Source: Sulfopaludibacter sp035606355 (lineage in GTDB: Bacteria; Acidobacteriota; Terriglobia; Bryobacterales; Bryobacteraceae). Taken from it: DNA of 64,000 nt. Shown one piece after another: positions 40,275 to 48,931 of this stretch. Under the pieces are notes generated by a model. That model ran no database searches. It was not told the DNA's origin and saw only the letters and a list, made by a program, of their open reading frames with translations. Both the position numbers and the translations under genes were made by a program. The first letter of the stretch is position 1, and every line of letters starts with the position of its first letter. Where the stretch lies: positions 101,351-165,350 of the forward strand of contig DATNFO010000066.1 of the NCBI GenBank assembly GCA_035606355.1, written 5' to 3'.

Positions 40275-41722
40275 TCGAGAATGGCCTCGGCGAGCACCCG
40301 GCCGGTCGACGAGGAGGGCGCGGCGAAGCCCGCAACCCGCGCCAGTGTGGGCGCGAAATCGACGCTCTGCACAGCCGTTTCGTAGACTCCGGTGCGAAAT
40401 GCCGGACCGTAGAGAAACAGCGGCACCCGAACATCGTAGTTATACAGGGAGCCGTACGAAACGCCGCGGTCCTGCCCGTATTGTTCAATCGCTTCGGGCC
40501 GGTAGGAGAGCATCACATCGCCCGAGCGCTTCACATGAAAGCTGTTTTGGAAACGGCGCTCCCATTCATCGTGCGCGGAGCAATTGCCGCCCGCGGTGTA
40601 ATAGCCGGCGATGGAAGGTTGCTCCATGGCTGCGCGAGCCGCGGCTCTGCGCACCTCCTCTGCGTCGCGGAACCCTTCCGTATTCAGATACAGGAACGGA
40701 TAAACGTATTTCCGCACGCGCCCGAGACTGTTGGTGGCGAGCGACTTGTCTATGGCAAGCGCGAGTGTTTCGCCGTTGACGGTGAGACGCGCGCGCGCTT
40801 CGTCACTGGGCAGCGGAGGCGCGCCGTGCGCGGCAGTGAGCAGGAAATTGTAATTGGCCTGCGCGAGCAACCCTTCGAGCCGCCGGTCCAGGCGCAAGGC
40901 GAGTTGTTGCATCAGAGGATGCCGGCCGCCCGTTTCGTAGCCGAGCCGCGACAGAGCGCCGCCAATGAGGCAAACGAAATCGACGCCGCCTCCCTGCCCC
41001 AGGCTCTCGCGAAGCATCAACTCGCTGAGAAGATCGAACTGCACATCCTGCGCGTAGGGCGACGATTTATAGAGCGCGAGAAAATCGTCGGGATGCGCGG
41101 GATCGTACGTCAGGACGCGCAGTGGCGGCGCATCGGACTTGGCGCCGACCGCGACCCACTTGCCGTCGCGCACCGCTTCCGGAGAATGCCGCTGATTGAA
41201 GGGAGCCAGCCACTGCGGCGCTTCTTCATTGGTGGTGTACGCGCCGTTCTCCTCCATCCAGAACAGCCCGGCATCGGGGGATCCGGCGAAGAGCGCCGCG
41301 GCAGACCGATCCATCGCAATCACGTAGACGCGATTGCGACTGTCGGCTGCGATTTCGGCGGCGAGAGTGGTGGCGAGAAGCGCTTCCTCGGACGCCGGAA
41401 CGGGCCGCTTGGCCACCGTGTCGTACCACGATTCGGCGACGATTCCGTGCTGCGCCGGCCAGGCGCCGGTGGCCAGCGTGGCTATGCCGGTAGAGGTGAA
41501 AGCGCTCGCCGCATGGCGGCAATCCGGGAAATATGCGCCGTGCTCCATGAGTTTCCGGAATCCCCCCAGGGAGAGTTGCGGAGAGATGGCGTCCAGGTAA
41601 TCCGGCCGGAATTGCTCCAGGACTACAGTGACCACTAGCTTCGGTCTAGGGGCACTCCATACCTTCGGTAGGCATAAGCCCGCAGAAAGTGAAAAAGCGA
41701 AGTTTCTGCGTGAAAATCTCAT
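40271..41722 (-). CDS. alkaline-phosphatase-superfamily hydrolase (phosphodiesterase/nucleotide pyrophosphatase type)
   Basis: The protein has about 483 residues and begins with a Tat-like leader (RFSRRNFAFSLSAGLCLP). The core has VVTVVLEQFRPDYLDAI (usual metal-binding D replaced by E in 'VLEQFRPD'), the nucleophile region ASAFTSTGIATLATGAWPAQHGI with Thr, and AAHGAPP near residue 350 for a C-terminal metal His. This is similar to AP-superfamily type I phosphodiesterases. The start at 41722 was chosen to expose the Tat motif. The substrate is unknown. It is translationally coupled to pyrD by a 4-bp overlap. Confidence 0.85.
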   Translation of the reverse strand: MRFSRRNFAFSLSAGLCLPKVWSAPRPKLVVTVVLEQFRPDYLDAISPQLSLGGFRKLMEHGAYFPDCRHAASAFTSTGIATLATGAWPAQHGIVAESWYDTVAKRPVPASEEALLATTLAAEIAADSRNRVYVIAMDRSAAALFAGSPDAGLFWMEENGAYTTNEEAPQWLAPFNQRHSPEAVRDGKWVAVGAKSDAPPLRVLTYDPAHPDDFLALYKSSPYAQDVQFDLLSELMLRESLGQGGGVDFVCLIGGALSRLGYETGGRHPLMQQLALRLDRRLEGLLAQANYNFLLTAAHGAPPLPSDEARARLTVNGETLALAIDKSLATNSLGRVRKYVYPFLYLNTEGFRDAEEVRRAAARAAMEQPSIAGYYTAGGNCSAHDEWERRFQNSFHVKRSGDVMLSYRPEAIEQYGQDRGVSYGSLYNYDVRVPLFLYGPAFRTGVYETAVQSVDFAPTLARVAGFAAPSSSTGRVLAEAILE

Positions 41723-41802
41723 GCAAAAAGAGTGTAACAGACAGGAAACTGGTGATATAGTGTTATCTTCAATACCGGCTTCCTCTTGGACCTGGCGACC
41801 CA

Positions 41803-42120
41803 ATGAAAGAGCAAGAAAGCATACTCGGATTGGCCACAATCCGCCAGAATCGTGGCGTATCGCTACAAGACATCTCGGCTTCGACCAAGATCAGCGTGCG
41901 CTGCCTGCAAGCGATTGAGGGCGGCGACTTCCGGAAACTTCCGGGCGGCATTTACAACACCAGTTACATCAAGCAATATGCGCGCGCGATCGATTACGAT
42001 GAGGGCGAGTTGCTGGCGTTCTATCATCGCGTGATGTCCGGTGAGGCGGTGAAGCCGGAAGCCAAAGGCAAGCCGATCATCAACAATTTCCGGCCCGCCT
42101 CCGGCATGATCGGCGGATAA
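41803..42120 (+). CDS. RodZ-type helix-turn-helix protein
   Basis: The 105-residue protein has an HTH_25-like fold: GLATIRQNRGVSLQDISASTKISVRCLQAIEGGDFRKLPGG..YIKQYAR is the canonical RodZ/Xre N-terminal domain. The membrane helix and periplasmic domain of full RodZ are absent; instead a short Lys/Pro tail ends in NNFRPASGMIGG. It may be a stand-alone cytoplasmic DNA- or MreB-binding protein. It diverges from the phosphatase gene with 80 bp between starts. Confidence 0.88.
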   Translation: MKEQESILGLATIRQNRGVSLQDISASTKISVRCLQAIEGGDFRKLPGGIYNTSYIKQYARAIDYDEGELLAFYHRVMSGEAVKPEAKGKPIINNFRPASGMIGG

Positions 42121-42167
42121 TTCCTGCGACCGGCGTGGCCCACGGATGCATGACGTGAGGCCGGTGC

Positions 42168-42551
42168 CTACTTTGCCATCTTCGTCGCGAACTTCGCCAC
42201 GTTGATGATCGCTCGTTCGTGGGTTCCCTCTCCTATTTTTTCGTTCTCGCCCCAGGCTTCCACCCGGAATTCGATTCGGCGATCCTTCACTGCTGTGATT
42301 TCGCAACGGAACGTCACTGCCATACCGATGGGCGCCGCAGCCAGGTGGTAGACGTCCACGTGTGTTCCTACGGTGTCGTAGCCCTGATCGAGCAGGGGGA
42401 ACACCGTAGTGCGGCATGTACGCTCCATGTAGAGAATCATGTTGGGTGTGGAGAGCACTCGCGCGCTCTGCATCCCCAGGAAGTTGATTGCGATTTCGCT
42501 GGTTACGAGTATTTTTTCCTCGCCCTTCGTGCCAACCGGAATGTTTGCCAT
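42168..42551 (-). CDS. hot-dog thioesterase, FlK (fluoroacetyl-CoA thioesterase)-like
   Basis: The 127-residue protein has the FlK plan: LSTPNMILYMERTC, with Thr and Glu of the FlK catalytic set, then YDTVGTHVDVYHLAAAPIGM with the conserved His, and a C-terminal EGTHERAIINV. Such single hot-dog enzymes hydrolyse acyl-CoAs; fluoroacetate specificity should not be assumed. It ends 48 bp from the convergent HTH gene and lies 11 bp after the TIM-barrel gene on the same strand. Confidence 0.85.
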   Translation of the reverse strand: MANIPVGTKGEEKILVTSEIAINFLGMQSARVLSTPNMILYMERTCRTTVFPLLDQGYDTVGTHVDVYHLAAAPIGMAVTFRCEITAVKDRRIEFRVEAWGENEKIGEGTHERAIINVAKFATKMAK

Positions 42552-42562
42552 AGAGATTTGGC

Positions 42563-43432
42563 TTATGCCGCCGCCAGACCGGCGAGCACTCCACGCATGT
42601 ACGCGAAGGATTCTTCCACGCCGGGCATGGGATTGTCCGCGTGGATCTCATACTCGAGGTCAACGCAGCCCTGATAATTCATTTTCTTGAGCTGCTTGAA
42701 AATCTGTGGGAACGGGATGATCCCTTCGCCGACGGCGACCTGACTCTCCTTCGCCGTGCCTTCCGGCCCGTCCTTGAAAAACTTCAGATCCTTCACGTGT
42801 ATGTCCAGCAGGCGTGGACCCGCTTCGACGATGGCTTTCACCGGGTCGGAACCGGCGCGCTCGGAATGGCCGACATCCATGCAGAGGCCGAACCGCGGGT
42901 CGCGGCCTTTGACGGCGGCGAGCACAGATTCAGGCGACGGGAAATTCTTGTCCTCGGGTCCGTGATTGTGAATCGCGACCTTAATGTTGTACTCCTTGAT
43001 GAGCTTTTCGATGGCGTCGAGGGCCTCGTGCACGGGGGCGGCGACGAACATCGGAATCTCCGCCGTCTTCGCCCATTCGAATAACGGCCGCAGACCGTCC
43101 ACCGTAGTCACCTTCATGTCCGTATTGCCGGCGCTCATCACCTTCAGTCCGGCGGCGCGAAACTCCTGAACAGCGGCGCGAAGCTCGGCGCCCTGCAAAT
43201 TCAGCTTCAGGTGAGGATCCTGTTTGATGCTGACGTAAGGCGTCTTGAGCTGCTTGATGAAATCGATGGTCTTGGCGCGATCGAACTTGCGGAACGTGTA
43301 GGTGGCGATTCCAAGTTTGATGCCCCAGGGCTCCGGCTGAATGGCGGCAGGCGCGGTTGGCGCGCACGCGGCGGCGATGCCTGCGCCGGCGGCAGTACTC
43401 AGGAAACTGCGGCGGCTTGTGGGAATTTTCAT
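42563..43432 (-). CDS. sugar phosphate isomerase/epimerase-like TIM-barrel protein, Tat signal
   Basis: The protein has about 289 residues. A twin-arginine leader (KIPTSRRSFLSTAAGAG) and Ala-rich cleavage region suggest export. The barrel has AP_endonuc_2/xylose-isomerase features: VAIHNHGPEDKNFPSPES, RFGLCMDVGHSERAG, LLDIHVKDLKFFKDG, and VGEGIIPFPQIFKQL with a terminal GCVDLEYEIH; His/Asp/Glu metal ligands are present. The start at 43432 follows GGAAG at good spacing. The substrate is unknown; secreted members are common in Acidobacteriota and Planctomycetota. Confidence 0.9.
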   Translation of the reverse strand: MKIPTSRRSFLSTAAGAGIAAACAPTAPAAIQPEPWGIKLGIATYTFRKFDRAKTIDFIKQLKTPYVSIKQDPHLKLNLQGAELRAAVQEFRAAGLKVMSAGNTDMKVTTVDGLRPLFEWAKTAEIPMFVAAPVHEALDAIEKLIKEYNIKVAIHNHGPEDKNFPSPESVLAAVKGRDPRFGLCMDVGHSERAGSDPVKAIVEAGPRLLDIHVKDLKFFKDGPEGTAKESQVAVGEGIIPFPQIFKQLKKMNYQGCVDLEYEIHADNPMPGVEESFAYMRGVLAGLAAA

Positions 43433-43609
43433 ACCGTCTTCCATAGTACAAAGCTTCGCGCAGAACCGGCGCAGTGGCAGTGATTTTGCTCTCTATCGGT
43501 GTACTGGGACACGTACGTGGCCTCGGCGGCCAAGTGCGTTTTCACCCGGGATGGTTATCCGCGGGCATACCCGCGAAGTTACTTCGAAATTCGAATTAAG
43601 GAGCAGTAT

Positions 43610-44257
43610 ATGGCAGGCAAGAATACGGCAGTGTTCGGAATTTACCGCGACCGCGTAGCAGTGGAAGAAGCGGTAGAGCGGCTGCGCGCGGGCGGTTTCA
43701 GGAGCGCGGACATCTCGGTTTTGTTCCCGGACAATCAGGGGACGAAGGATTTCGCGCATGAGAAGAACACCAAAGCGCCCGAAGGGGTGACTACGGGCGC
43801 AATCGCGGGCGGAATTACGGGCGGAGTGCTGGGATGGCTGACCGGCATCGGCGCGCTGGCGATTCCGGGCCTCGGACCGCTGATCGCGGCCGGTCCGATT
43901 GTGGCGGCGCTCGCGGGCGCAGGCGCGGTCGGCACCGTCGGCGGAATTGTCGGCGCGCTGGTCGGCATGGGCATTCCGGAGTACGAAGCCAAGCGCTACG
44001 AAGGCCGCATTCGCGAGGGCGGCGTGCTGCTGAGCGTGCATTGCGACAACTCCGATTGGGTCAAGCGCGCGAAGGAGATGCTGGAGCACACCGGCGCGCA
44101 GGACGTCGCCTCGGCGAACGAGAAGGCCGGCGATTTTGCGAATGCCGACAAGCCGGCTCCTCGCGTGCGCGGCGCGGGGGGTGTGGTTACCGATGAGGAA
44201 CTGTACGGCGAGCATCCCCCGGAAACTCGCCGCACGGACGTCGACGAAGTGGAGTAA
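43610..44257 (+). CDS. general stress protein 17M/YflT-like protein with glycine-rich hydrophobic core
   Basis: The protein has about 215 residues. N-terminal residues (NTAVFGIYRDRVAVEEAVER) match the YflT/GSP17M domain. Two long Gly/Ala hydrophobic stretches (GAIAGGITGGVLGWLTGIGA; AGAGAVGTVGGIVGALVGMG) sit in the middle, typical of the family's membrane-inserted hairpin. EYEAKRYEGRIREGGVLLSV is the usual end of the domain, followed by an acidic tail (DEELYGEHPPETRRTD). AAGGAG lies 7 nt before the ATG. The function is unclear; relatives are stress-induced. Confidence 0.85.
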   Translation: MAGKNTAVFGIYRDRVAVEEAVERLRAGGFRSADISVLFPDNQGTKDFAHEKNTKAPEGVTTGAIAGGITGGVLGWLTGIGALAIPGLGPLIAAGPIVAALAGAGAVGTVGGIVGALVGMGIPEYEAKRYEGRIREGGVLLSVHCDNSDWVKRAKEMLEHTGAQDVASANEKAGDFANADKPAPRVRGAGGVVTDEELYGEHPPETRRTDVDEVE

Positions 44258-44268
44258 CTCGCAAGAAA

Positions 44269-44305
44269 CTGGTTAGCGACTGGTCGGCAGACCGGTCGCT
44301 ACCAG
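44269..44305. repeat. GACCGGTCGCTACC-type hairpin at a convergent junction
   Basis: CTGGTTAGCGACTGGTC (44269-44285) pairs with GACCGGTCGCTACCAG (44290-44305) around a 4-base loop, with one bulge and one mismatch. It lies between the stop codons of the stress protein and the convergent zinc-ribbon gene, overlapping the end of the latter. It is the same core as 57541-57563. Confidence 0.75.
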
Positions 44306-44539
44306 GAACACGGCTACGTCGGGCACTGGCGCATCCTGCATGAGGTCTTCCTCTTGAAACGCCCTGATCATCACCCAGATGAGGAAGATGAGCGCCAGCA
44401 GGGCGGCTCCGCCGAGCGTGACGATTACCGCTCGATTGTTCGGGCCTTGGGGAGTGCCGCAGTGGGGGCAACGAGGCCGGCGGAGAGGCACGGGCTGCAT
44501 GCAGCGGTGGCAGACTGGTCCCTGGGGCTGCGTTGCCAT
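44273..44539 (-). CDS. small zinc-ribbon membrane protein
   Basis: The protein has about 88 residues. The N-terminal zinc ribbon has paired CxxC (CHRC and CPHC, 11 residues apart) and is followed by one membrane helix (AVIVTLGGAALLALIFLIWVMI). The C-terminus (AVFLVATGLPTSR) runs into the convergent hairpin and may be a read-through of repeat sequence. The start at 44539 (MATQPQ) is preferred over an in-frame codon six residues upstream. The function is unknown; such ribbon-TM proteins are common and poorly conserved. Confidence 0.75.
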   Translation of the reverse strand: MATQPQGPVCHRCMQPVPLRRPRCPHCGTPQGPNNRAVIVTLGGAALLALIFLIWVMIRAFQEEDLMQDAPVPDVAVFLVATGLPTSR

Positions 44540-44599
44540 GAAAGACAATTCTAACACCCGGCGGAAAACGGACTTAGCCCCGCTGCGGCTGTTTCGACT

Positions 44600-47017
44600 T
44601 TAATGCCGCCCGGCACGCCCGAACAGGCGGATTCGGATGACCAGGTGTCTTCCTTCGTTGCCGAAAAACTGCAGGAACTGCGGCGAGCCTTCCACCGCGT
44701 TCACAGCCGTGGGATTCGCGTGCGCGGTTACGTTGTTGCAGCCCAGGCGTAAGGCGAAGCGATAGCCTCGAAAGACGAAACGCCGCTCAATGGCGATATT
44801 GAGATCGAAATTCGACGGGAAGCGAGCATTATCGATGTTAGGGATCACGCCCGCCGCGGTGGTCACCGAAAACGGAAAGCCGGTTCGATAATCGGCCAGC
44901 GCGGAGATGGCCCAGTTCGGCCGATGCAACGGGAAGTAGCCCCAGGCGAGCAAGCGATTCGGCACGTCCCACATCAGCGGACCGGCATCGTTCACAACTC
45001 GTAGCGGCTGATCCGGATTCGGATCGAAGACGGCGTTCGAGATCGCGCCCGAATGGGTGTAGCTGGCAAGCCAACCATACTGATCGGCGAAAGACTGGCG
45101 CACCGTCACCGCGACTTCGTGGTAGCGCGTGATGCGCTGATTGGTCAGCGTGTAATCGCCGCCGTAGCCGTATTGCAACGGGCCGGGCGGCGCATAGACG
45201 AAGCCGTTGTTGCTGTTTTTGCGCATCCAATCCAGCCGAGCGGCGATGCGGCGCGCGAATTCGTGCTCGGCGCCCGCGCTGAACACCTGATAGGCGGGGA
45301 GGCGCAGGTCCCGGCCGGCGCTAAACGTGGTGACGAGCGGCGCTTGCGGCACGCCGGCGGCGTACGGAGTCGTGACGGCGCGCTGGTCGAGCGGTCTGGA
45401 GAATTCGGCGAGACTGGTGGCATCGTGCAGCACGTCAAAGCCGGCAACCAGCTTAGTGCGCACGCCGCCGAAGGGCGAATACGAAACACCGATCCGTGGC
45501 GAGAGCGCATAGTGCCGGACGAGCTCGTCCCAATCCTGCCGCAACCCGGCATCGACCGTGAGGCGCTCGGCTACTTGCCAGTGATCGTTGGCGTAGACGG
45601 CTTCGGCGAAGTTGGGGCGGCGGAAATTACCGGAGCCCTGAAACGCGGTGATGAGTTGGGGCGCACCATCCAGGCCGATCACTTGGAATGAGGACCGGTT
45701 GACGTCCGCGGTGTAGTCGGGGCGCTGCAGGTCCGTGCCGAATTGCAACTGGTGGCGGCCGAAGAAGCGAAAGCCCCGCGGGTAGTAGTTTGCGAAGAAC
45801 TGGCCGCGCGTTCCAGTCTGGGTGGAATCGACATAGAAATTGCCCTGCCGTCCGTTGGGCGTAATCAGGTACCCGGCGGTGCCTTCCGGCACGCGGCGAT
45901 GGTACACGCGTTGCCACGCGCCGCCGATTTCGAGAAGCGCTCCGGCGAACCAGGCGTGCGATTCCTTGAGCGCGAAGAGCTCTTCGTTGTCGCTGACGCC
46001 GCTGGTGGTGATGACGGGATCGAGCGGTCCGAGGCCGTAATGCGCCTGGTGATCGAAATTGGTAAGCACGTCGGCGTAGAGAATGTCCGACGGCGCCAGG
46101 TTGATCTGCGTGTGGATGAGATTGCCGGCCAGCCAATACTGATTCGTGTTCTGGCCCTTGGGCAGACCGGAAACGTAGCCGCTGTTGTACTCGCCGTCGA
46201 AGCTGTCGCTGAACCAGGCACGGCCTCTGACGATGGGTCCGGAGAAGCCGGCGCGCGGGTTCCAATCGCCGATACGGAGTCCGCCGCGATTGTCGACGCC
46301 GGGAATGAAGTCGGTGGCCGTGTAATGGAATTCATCGCTGCCGGTGTCGGTGTGGATTTGTAGATTCCCGGAAGAGCCGCGGCCGTACTGCGGCGATTCG
46401 CGCGAAGAATAGAGGTCCAGCGAGCGAATGCCTTCGACCGCGAGAAGTGTGCTGAACGTGTTGTCGATCGGGTCGGAGATGTCGAAGCCGTTGAGGGTGT
46501 ACTGCGTCTGCGATTCGGAGCCGCCATGAAAGTGCAGGGCGCCGGCGGGGTCGCGGATGACACCGGGGATGAGAGCCATGCCGCTGCGCAGGCTGTGACT
46601 GCCGGAGTACGGGACGTCGTTGACCTCGGTGCCGCTGAGGCGCTGTTCGCGCTGCGTCTGCTCGGGGTCCACGGGGGTTGGGTTTTCGCCGACGGTGACG
46701 CTCTGAAAGGCTTCCTGCTGGGCGTTCAGGACAAGTGTGACGTCGTGGCCGGCGGCAACGTCGAGGAGGCGGTTCTTGAGTTCGAAATAGCCGGCCCGGT
46801 CGACCGTGAAATGGTATTCGCCGGGCGCAGGGAGGGTGACGCGGAAGGCTCCGGCGGGTGAGGACGTGGCTTCAATGGGCGGGTTGGGGTCGCGCCGGAC
46901 GGTGATACGCGCGCCCGCGATGGGGGCATCGTTCTGGTCGACGACGCGGCCGGAAAGCACGATTTGCGCGGCGGCGGGGAGGATGCAGAACGCCGCGAGA
47001 ACGAGGCGGAAAAGCAT
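44600..47017 (-). CDS. TonB-dependent outer-membrane receptor with carboxypeptidase-regulatory domain
   Basis: The protein has 805 residues with a signal peptide (LFRLVLAAFCILPAAAQ). A CarboxypepD_reg beta-sandwich follows (about 20-105, VLSGRVVDQNDAPIAGARIT), then a plug domain (about 130-230, GVIRDPAGALHFHGGSESQT) and a C-terminal beta barrel with alternating aromatic strands, ending near residue 795 (HLVIRIRLFGR). This is the 'Oar-like' type abundant in Acidobacteriota. The ligand cannot be told. No adjacent transporter is present, so it is an orphan receptor. Confidence 0.92.
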   Translation of the reverse strand: MLFRLVLAAFCILPAAAQIVLSGRVVDQNDAPIAGARITVRRDPNPPIEATSSPAGAFRVTLPAPGEYHFTVDRAGYFELKNRLLDVAAGHDVTLVLNAQQEAFQSVTVGENPTPVDPEQTQREQRLSGTEVNDVPYSGSHSLRSGMALIPGVIRDPAGALHFHGGSESQTQYTLNGFDISDPIDNTFSTLLAVEGIRSLDLYSSRESPQYGRGSSGNLQIHTDTGSDEFHYTATDFIPGVDNRGGLRIGDWNPRAGFSGPIVRGRAWFSDSFDGEYNSGYVSGLPKGQNTNQYWLAGNLIHTQINLAPSDILYADVLTNFDHQAHYGLGPLDPVITTSGVSDNEELFALKESHAWFAGALLEIGGAWQRVYHRRVPEGTAGYLITPNGRQGNFYVDSTQTGTRGQFFANYYPRGFRFFGRHQLQFGTDLQRPDYTADVNRSSFQVIGLDGAPQLITAFQGSGNFRRPNFAEAVYANDHWQVAERLTVDAGLRQDWDELVRHYALSPRIGVSYSPFGGVRTKLVAGFDVLHDATSLAEFSRPLDQRAVTTPYAAGVPQAPLVTTFSAGRDLRLPAYQVFSAGAEHEFARRIAARLDWMRKNSNNGFVYAPPGPLQYGYGGDYTLTNQRITRYHEVAVTVRQSFADQYGWLASYTHSGAISNAVFDPNPDQPLRVVNDAGPLMWDVPNRLLAWGYFPLHRPNWAISALADYRTGFPFSVTTAAGVIPNIDNARFPSNFDLNIAIERRFVFRGYRFALRLGCNNVTAHANPTAVNAVEGSPQFLQFFGNEGRHLVIRIRLFGRAGRH

Positions 47018-47054
47018 GAGGGCCCTAAAGGCCGATTATAGGGTATGCGCCAAC

Positions 47055-47603
47055 CTATTTAATAACTTCGAATTCGAAGGTCATGACTTTGCCTCGCACT
47101 ACATAGCAAAGGTAGTGTTCCCAGAAGCGGCGGTAGCGGGGGAAACGATTCACCAGAAATTCGAAGCCCAGATATCGCCATAGCGCCAGTAGCCTCAGGC
47201 GCACGATTCTTTCACGGAAGCGGGCTTTCGAATAATAGCCGAAGCCTCCGTGATCTTCTCCGAAATAGCGAAAACTGAAGCTATTTAAGTGGTGGCGGTG
47301 CGTGGGATCGCAGAAGGAGCTGAAGTCGGTGTAGTGCGGCGTTTCGAGGCGCACGGTTCCTCCGGCGCGCACCAGGCGGTGAAACTCCTCCATGGTGCGA
47401 ATCACGTCGTCAACGTGCTCGATCACGTGGATAGCTGTGAGGCGATCGAAGGAACTATCGGCGAAAGGATAGGGGAAGCGGTCGAGGTCGGCAATCACGT
47501 CGGCGCGGCTGGCGGGATTCCGGTCGAGCCCGATGGCTCCTGGCTGCTTGTGAATCCCGCAGCCGACGTCGAGGGTTCTCAGCTTGTCAGCGATGTGAGG
47601 CAC
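47055..47603 (-). CDS. class I SAM-dependent methyltransferase
   Basis: The protein has about 182 residues. Motif I LDVGCGIHKQPGAIGLD is followed by VIADLDRFPYPFADSSFD, IHVIEHVDDV (motif II/III) and RAGGTVRLETPHYTDF, a Methyltransf_11 fold. The start is uncertain: a GTG at 47603 is preferred, but the frame stays open to ATG 47633. Either way it overlaps the aminotransferase gene end (25 or 55 bp). The HRHH loop after PHYTDF resembles methyltransferases that act on surface polysaccharide or lipid; the substrate is unknown. Confidence 0.85.
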   Translation of the reverse strand: MPHIADKLRTLDVGCGIHKQPGAIGLDRNPASRADVIADLDRFPYPFADSSFDRLTAIHVIEHVDDVIRTMEEFHRLVRAGGTVRLETPHYTDFSSFCDPTHRHHLNSFSFRYFGEDHGGFGYYSKARFRERIVRLRLLALWRYLGFEFLVNRFPRYRRFWEHYLCYVVRGKVMTFEFEVIK

Positions 47604-48931
47604 TCTTCCAGGGTCTCTACGGCGAAATCGCACTGGTCACGCGAGATAACCAGCGGCGGGCAGAGACGAATCGTGCAATCGCCCGCGCCGAGCACCAGCA
47701 GTCCGCGATGGTACGCCAGATCCTCCAGCTTATCGCGGAGTTGAGGGAATTTTTCGCGGGTTTCCTGGTTTTTCACGAGCTCTATGCCGATCATGAGGCC
47801 GAGGCCTCGAACGTCGCCGACATTCGGGAAGCGGCGCGGCCAATCGCGGAGGCGCGCCATCAGGTGCTCGCCCATGCGGCGCGCGTTTTCGACGAGCTCC
47901 TCCTGAAGCAGCGCGATGGTGGTGAGCGCAGCGGCGCACGAGACCGGGTTGCCGCCGAAGGTGGAGGCATGCGCTCCCGGGGGCCATGTCATCAGGTCCG
48001 CGCGCGCGACGGTGGCGCCGAGCGGCATGCCGCTGGCGATGCCTTTCGCGACGGCGAAAATATCGGGGTCCACGCCGAAATGCTCGGCGGCCCACATTTT
48101 GCCGGTGCGCCCCATGCCGCTCTGCACTTCATCCAGAATGAGCAGAATACGGTGGGCCTTAGCGACGCGCCGCAGCTCGTCGAAAAACTTCTGCGGCGGC
48201 ACGATGTATCCGCCTTCGCCCTGCACCGGCTCGATGGCGATGGCCGCGACCTCGTCCGCGGGCGCGACGGTCTTCAGCAGCGTGTCTTCGATGAACTTCA
48301 CGCACTCCACCGCGCAGTCTTCCGGTTCTTTACCGAACGGGCAGCGGTAGCAATACGGATACGGCGCATGCACAACGCCGGGAACCAGAGGACCGAAGCC
48401 CGCGCGTTGCGTCGCCTTGCTCGCCGTGAGCGAGAGCGCGCCCATAGTTCGCCCGTGGAAGCCGCCGTAGAAGGCGATGAGTTTTTCGCGGCCGCTGGCA
48501 TAGCGCGCGAGCTTGATCGCGCCTTCCATGGCTTCCGCGCCCGAGTTGCCGAAGGAGACCCGGCGGGGAGAATCGCCGGGCGCGATCTCGGCCAGCTTCT
48601 CCGCCAGGCCGACCATTCCTTCGTAATAGAAATCGGTGCCGGACATGTGGATCAGGTTGGCGGCCTGCTTCTGAATGGCATCGACAACGCGCGGATGGCA
48701 GTGGCCCGTGGCGACGACGGCAATGCCGGCGTTGAAATCCAGATATCGATTGCCATCGACATCTTCGACCATAGCTCCTTCACCGCGCTCGACGGCGAGC
48801 GGATAGCAGCGGGTGTAGGAAGGCGAAACTACCTGGCGGTCGCGGGCAATAATCGCTTGCGCGCGCGGACCGGGAAGAGACGTGACAAGATGCGGCAGGT
48901 CCGCACGGACCTGGTTCACAGTCGTACCCAT
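47579..48931 (-). CDS. class III aminotransferase (4-aminobutyrate/acetylornithine type)
   Basis: The protein has 450 residues. The PLP-binding motif is FAVAKGIASGMPLGA (Schiff-base Lys), with LILDEVQSGMGRTGKMWA holding the PLP Asp and GTDFYYEGMV, FGNSGAEAMEGAIKLAR and IEPVQGEGGYIVPP supporting the GabT/ArgD class. A Cys-rich insert (YPYCYRCPFGKEPEDC) is found in many thermophile/acidobacterial homologues. It probably transaminates omega-amino acids; no arginine or GABA pathway genes lie nearby. The start is ATG 48931. It is coupled to the methyltransferase by overlap. Confidence 0.92.
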   Translation of the reverse strand: MGTTVNQVRADLPHLVTSLPGPRAQAIIARDRQVVSPSYTRCYPLAVERGEGAMVEDVDGNRYLDFNAGIAVVATGHCHPRVVDAIQKQAANLIHMSGTDFYYEGMVGLAEKLAEIAPGDSPRRVSFGNSGAEAMEGAIKLARYASGREKLIAFYGGFHGRTMGALSLTASKATQRAGFGPLVPGVVHAPYPYCYRCPFGKEPEDCAVECVKFIEDTLLKTVAPADEVAAIAIEPVQGEGGYIVPPQKFFDELRRVAKAHRILLILDEVQSGMGRTGKMWAAEHFGVDPDIFAVAKGIASGMPLGATVARADLMTWPPGAHASTFGGNPVSCAAALTTIALLQEELVENARRMGEHLMARLRDWPRRFPNVGDVRGLGLMIGIELVKNQETREKFPQLRDKLEDLAYHRGLLVLGAGDCTIRLCPPLVISRDQCDFAVETLEECLTSLTS

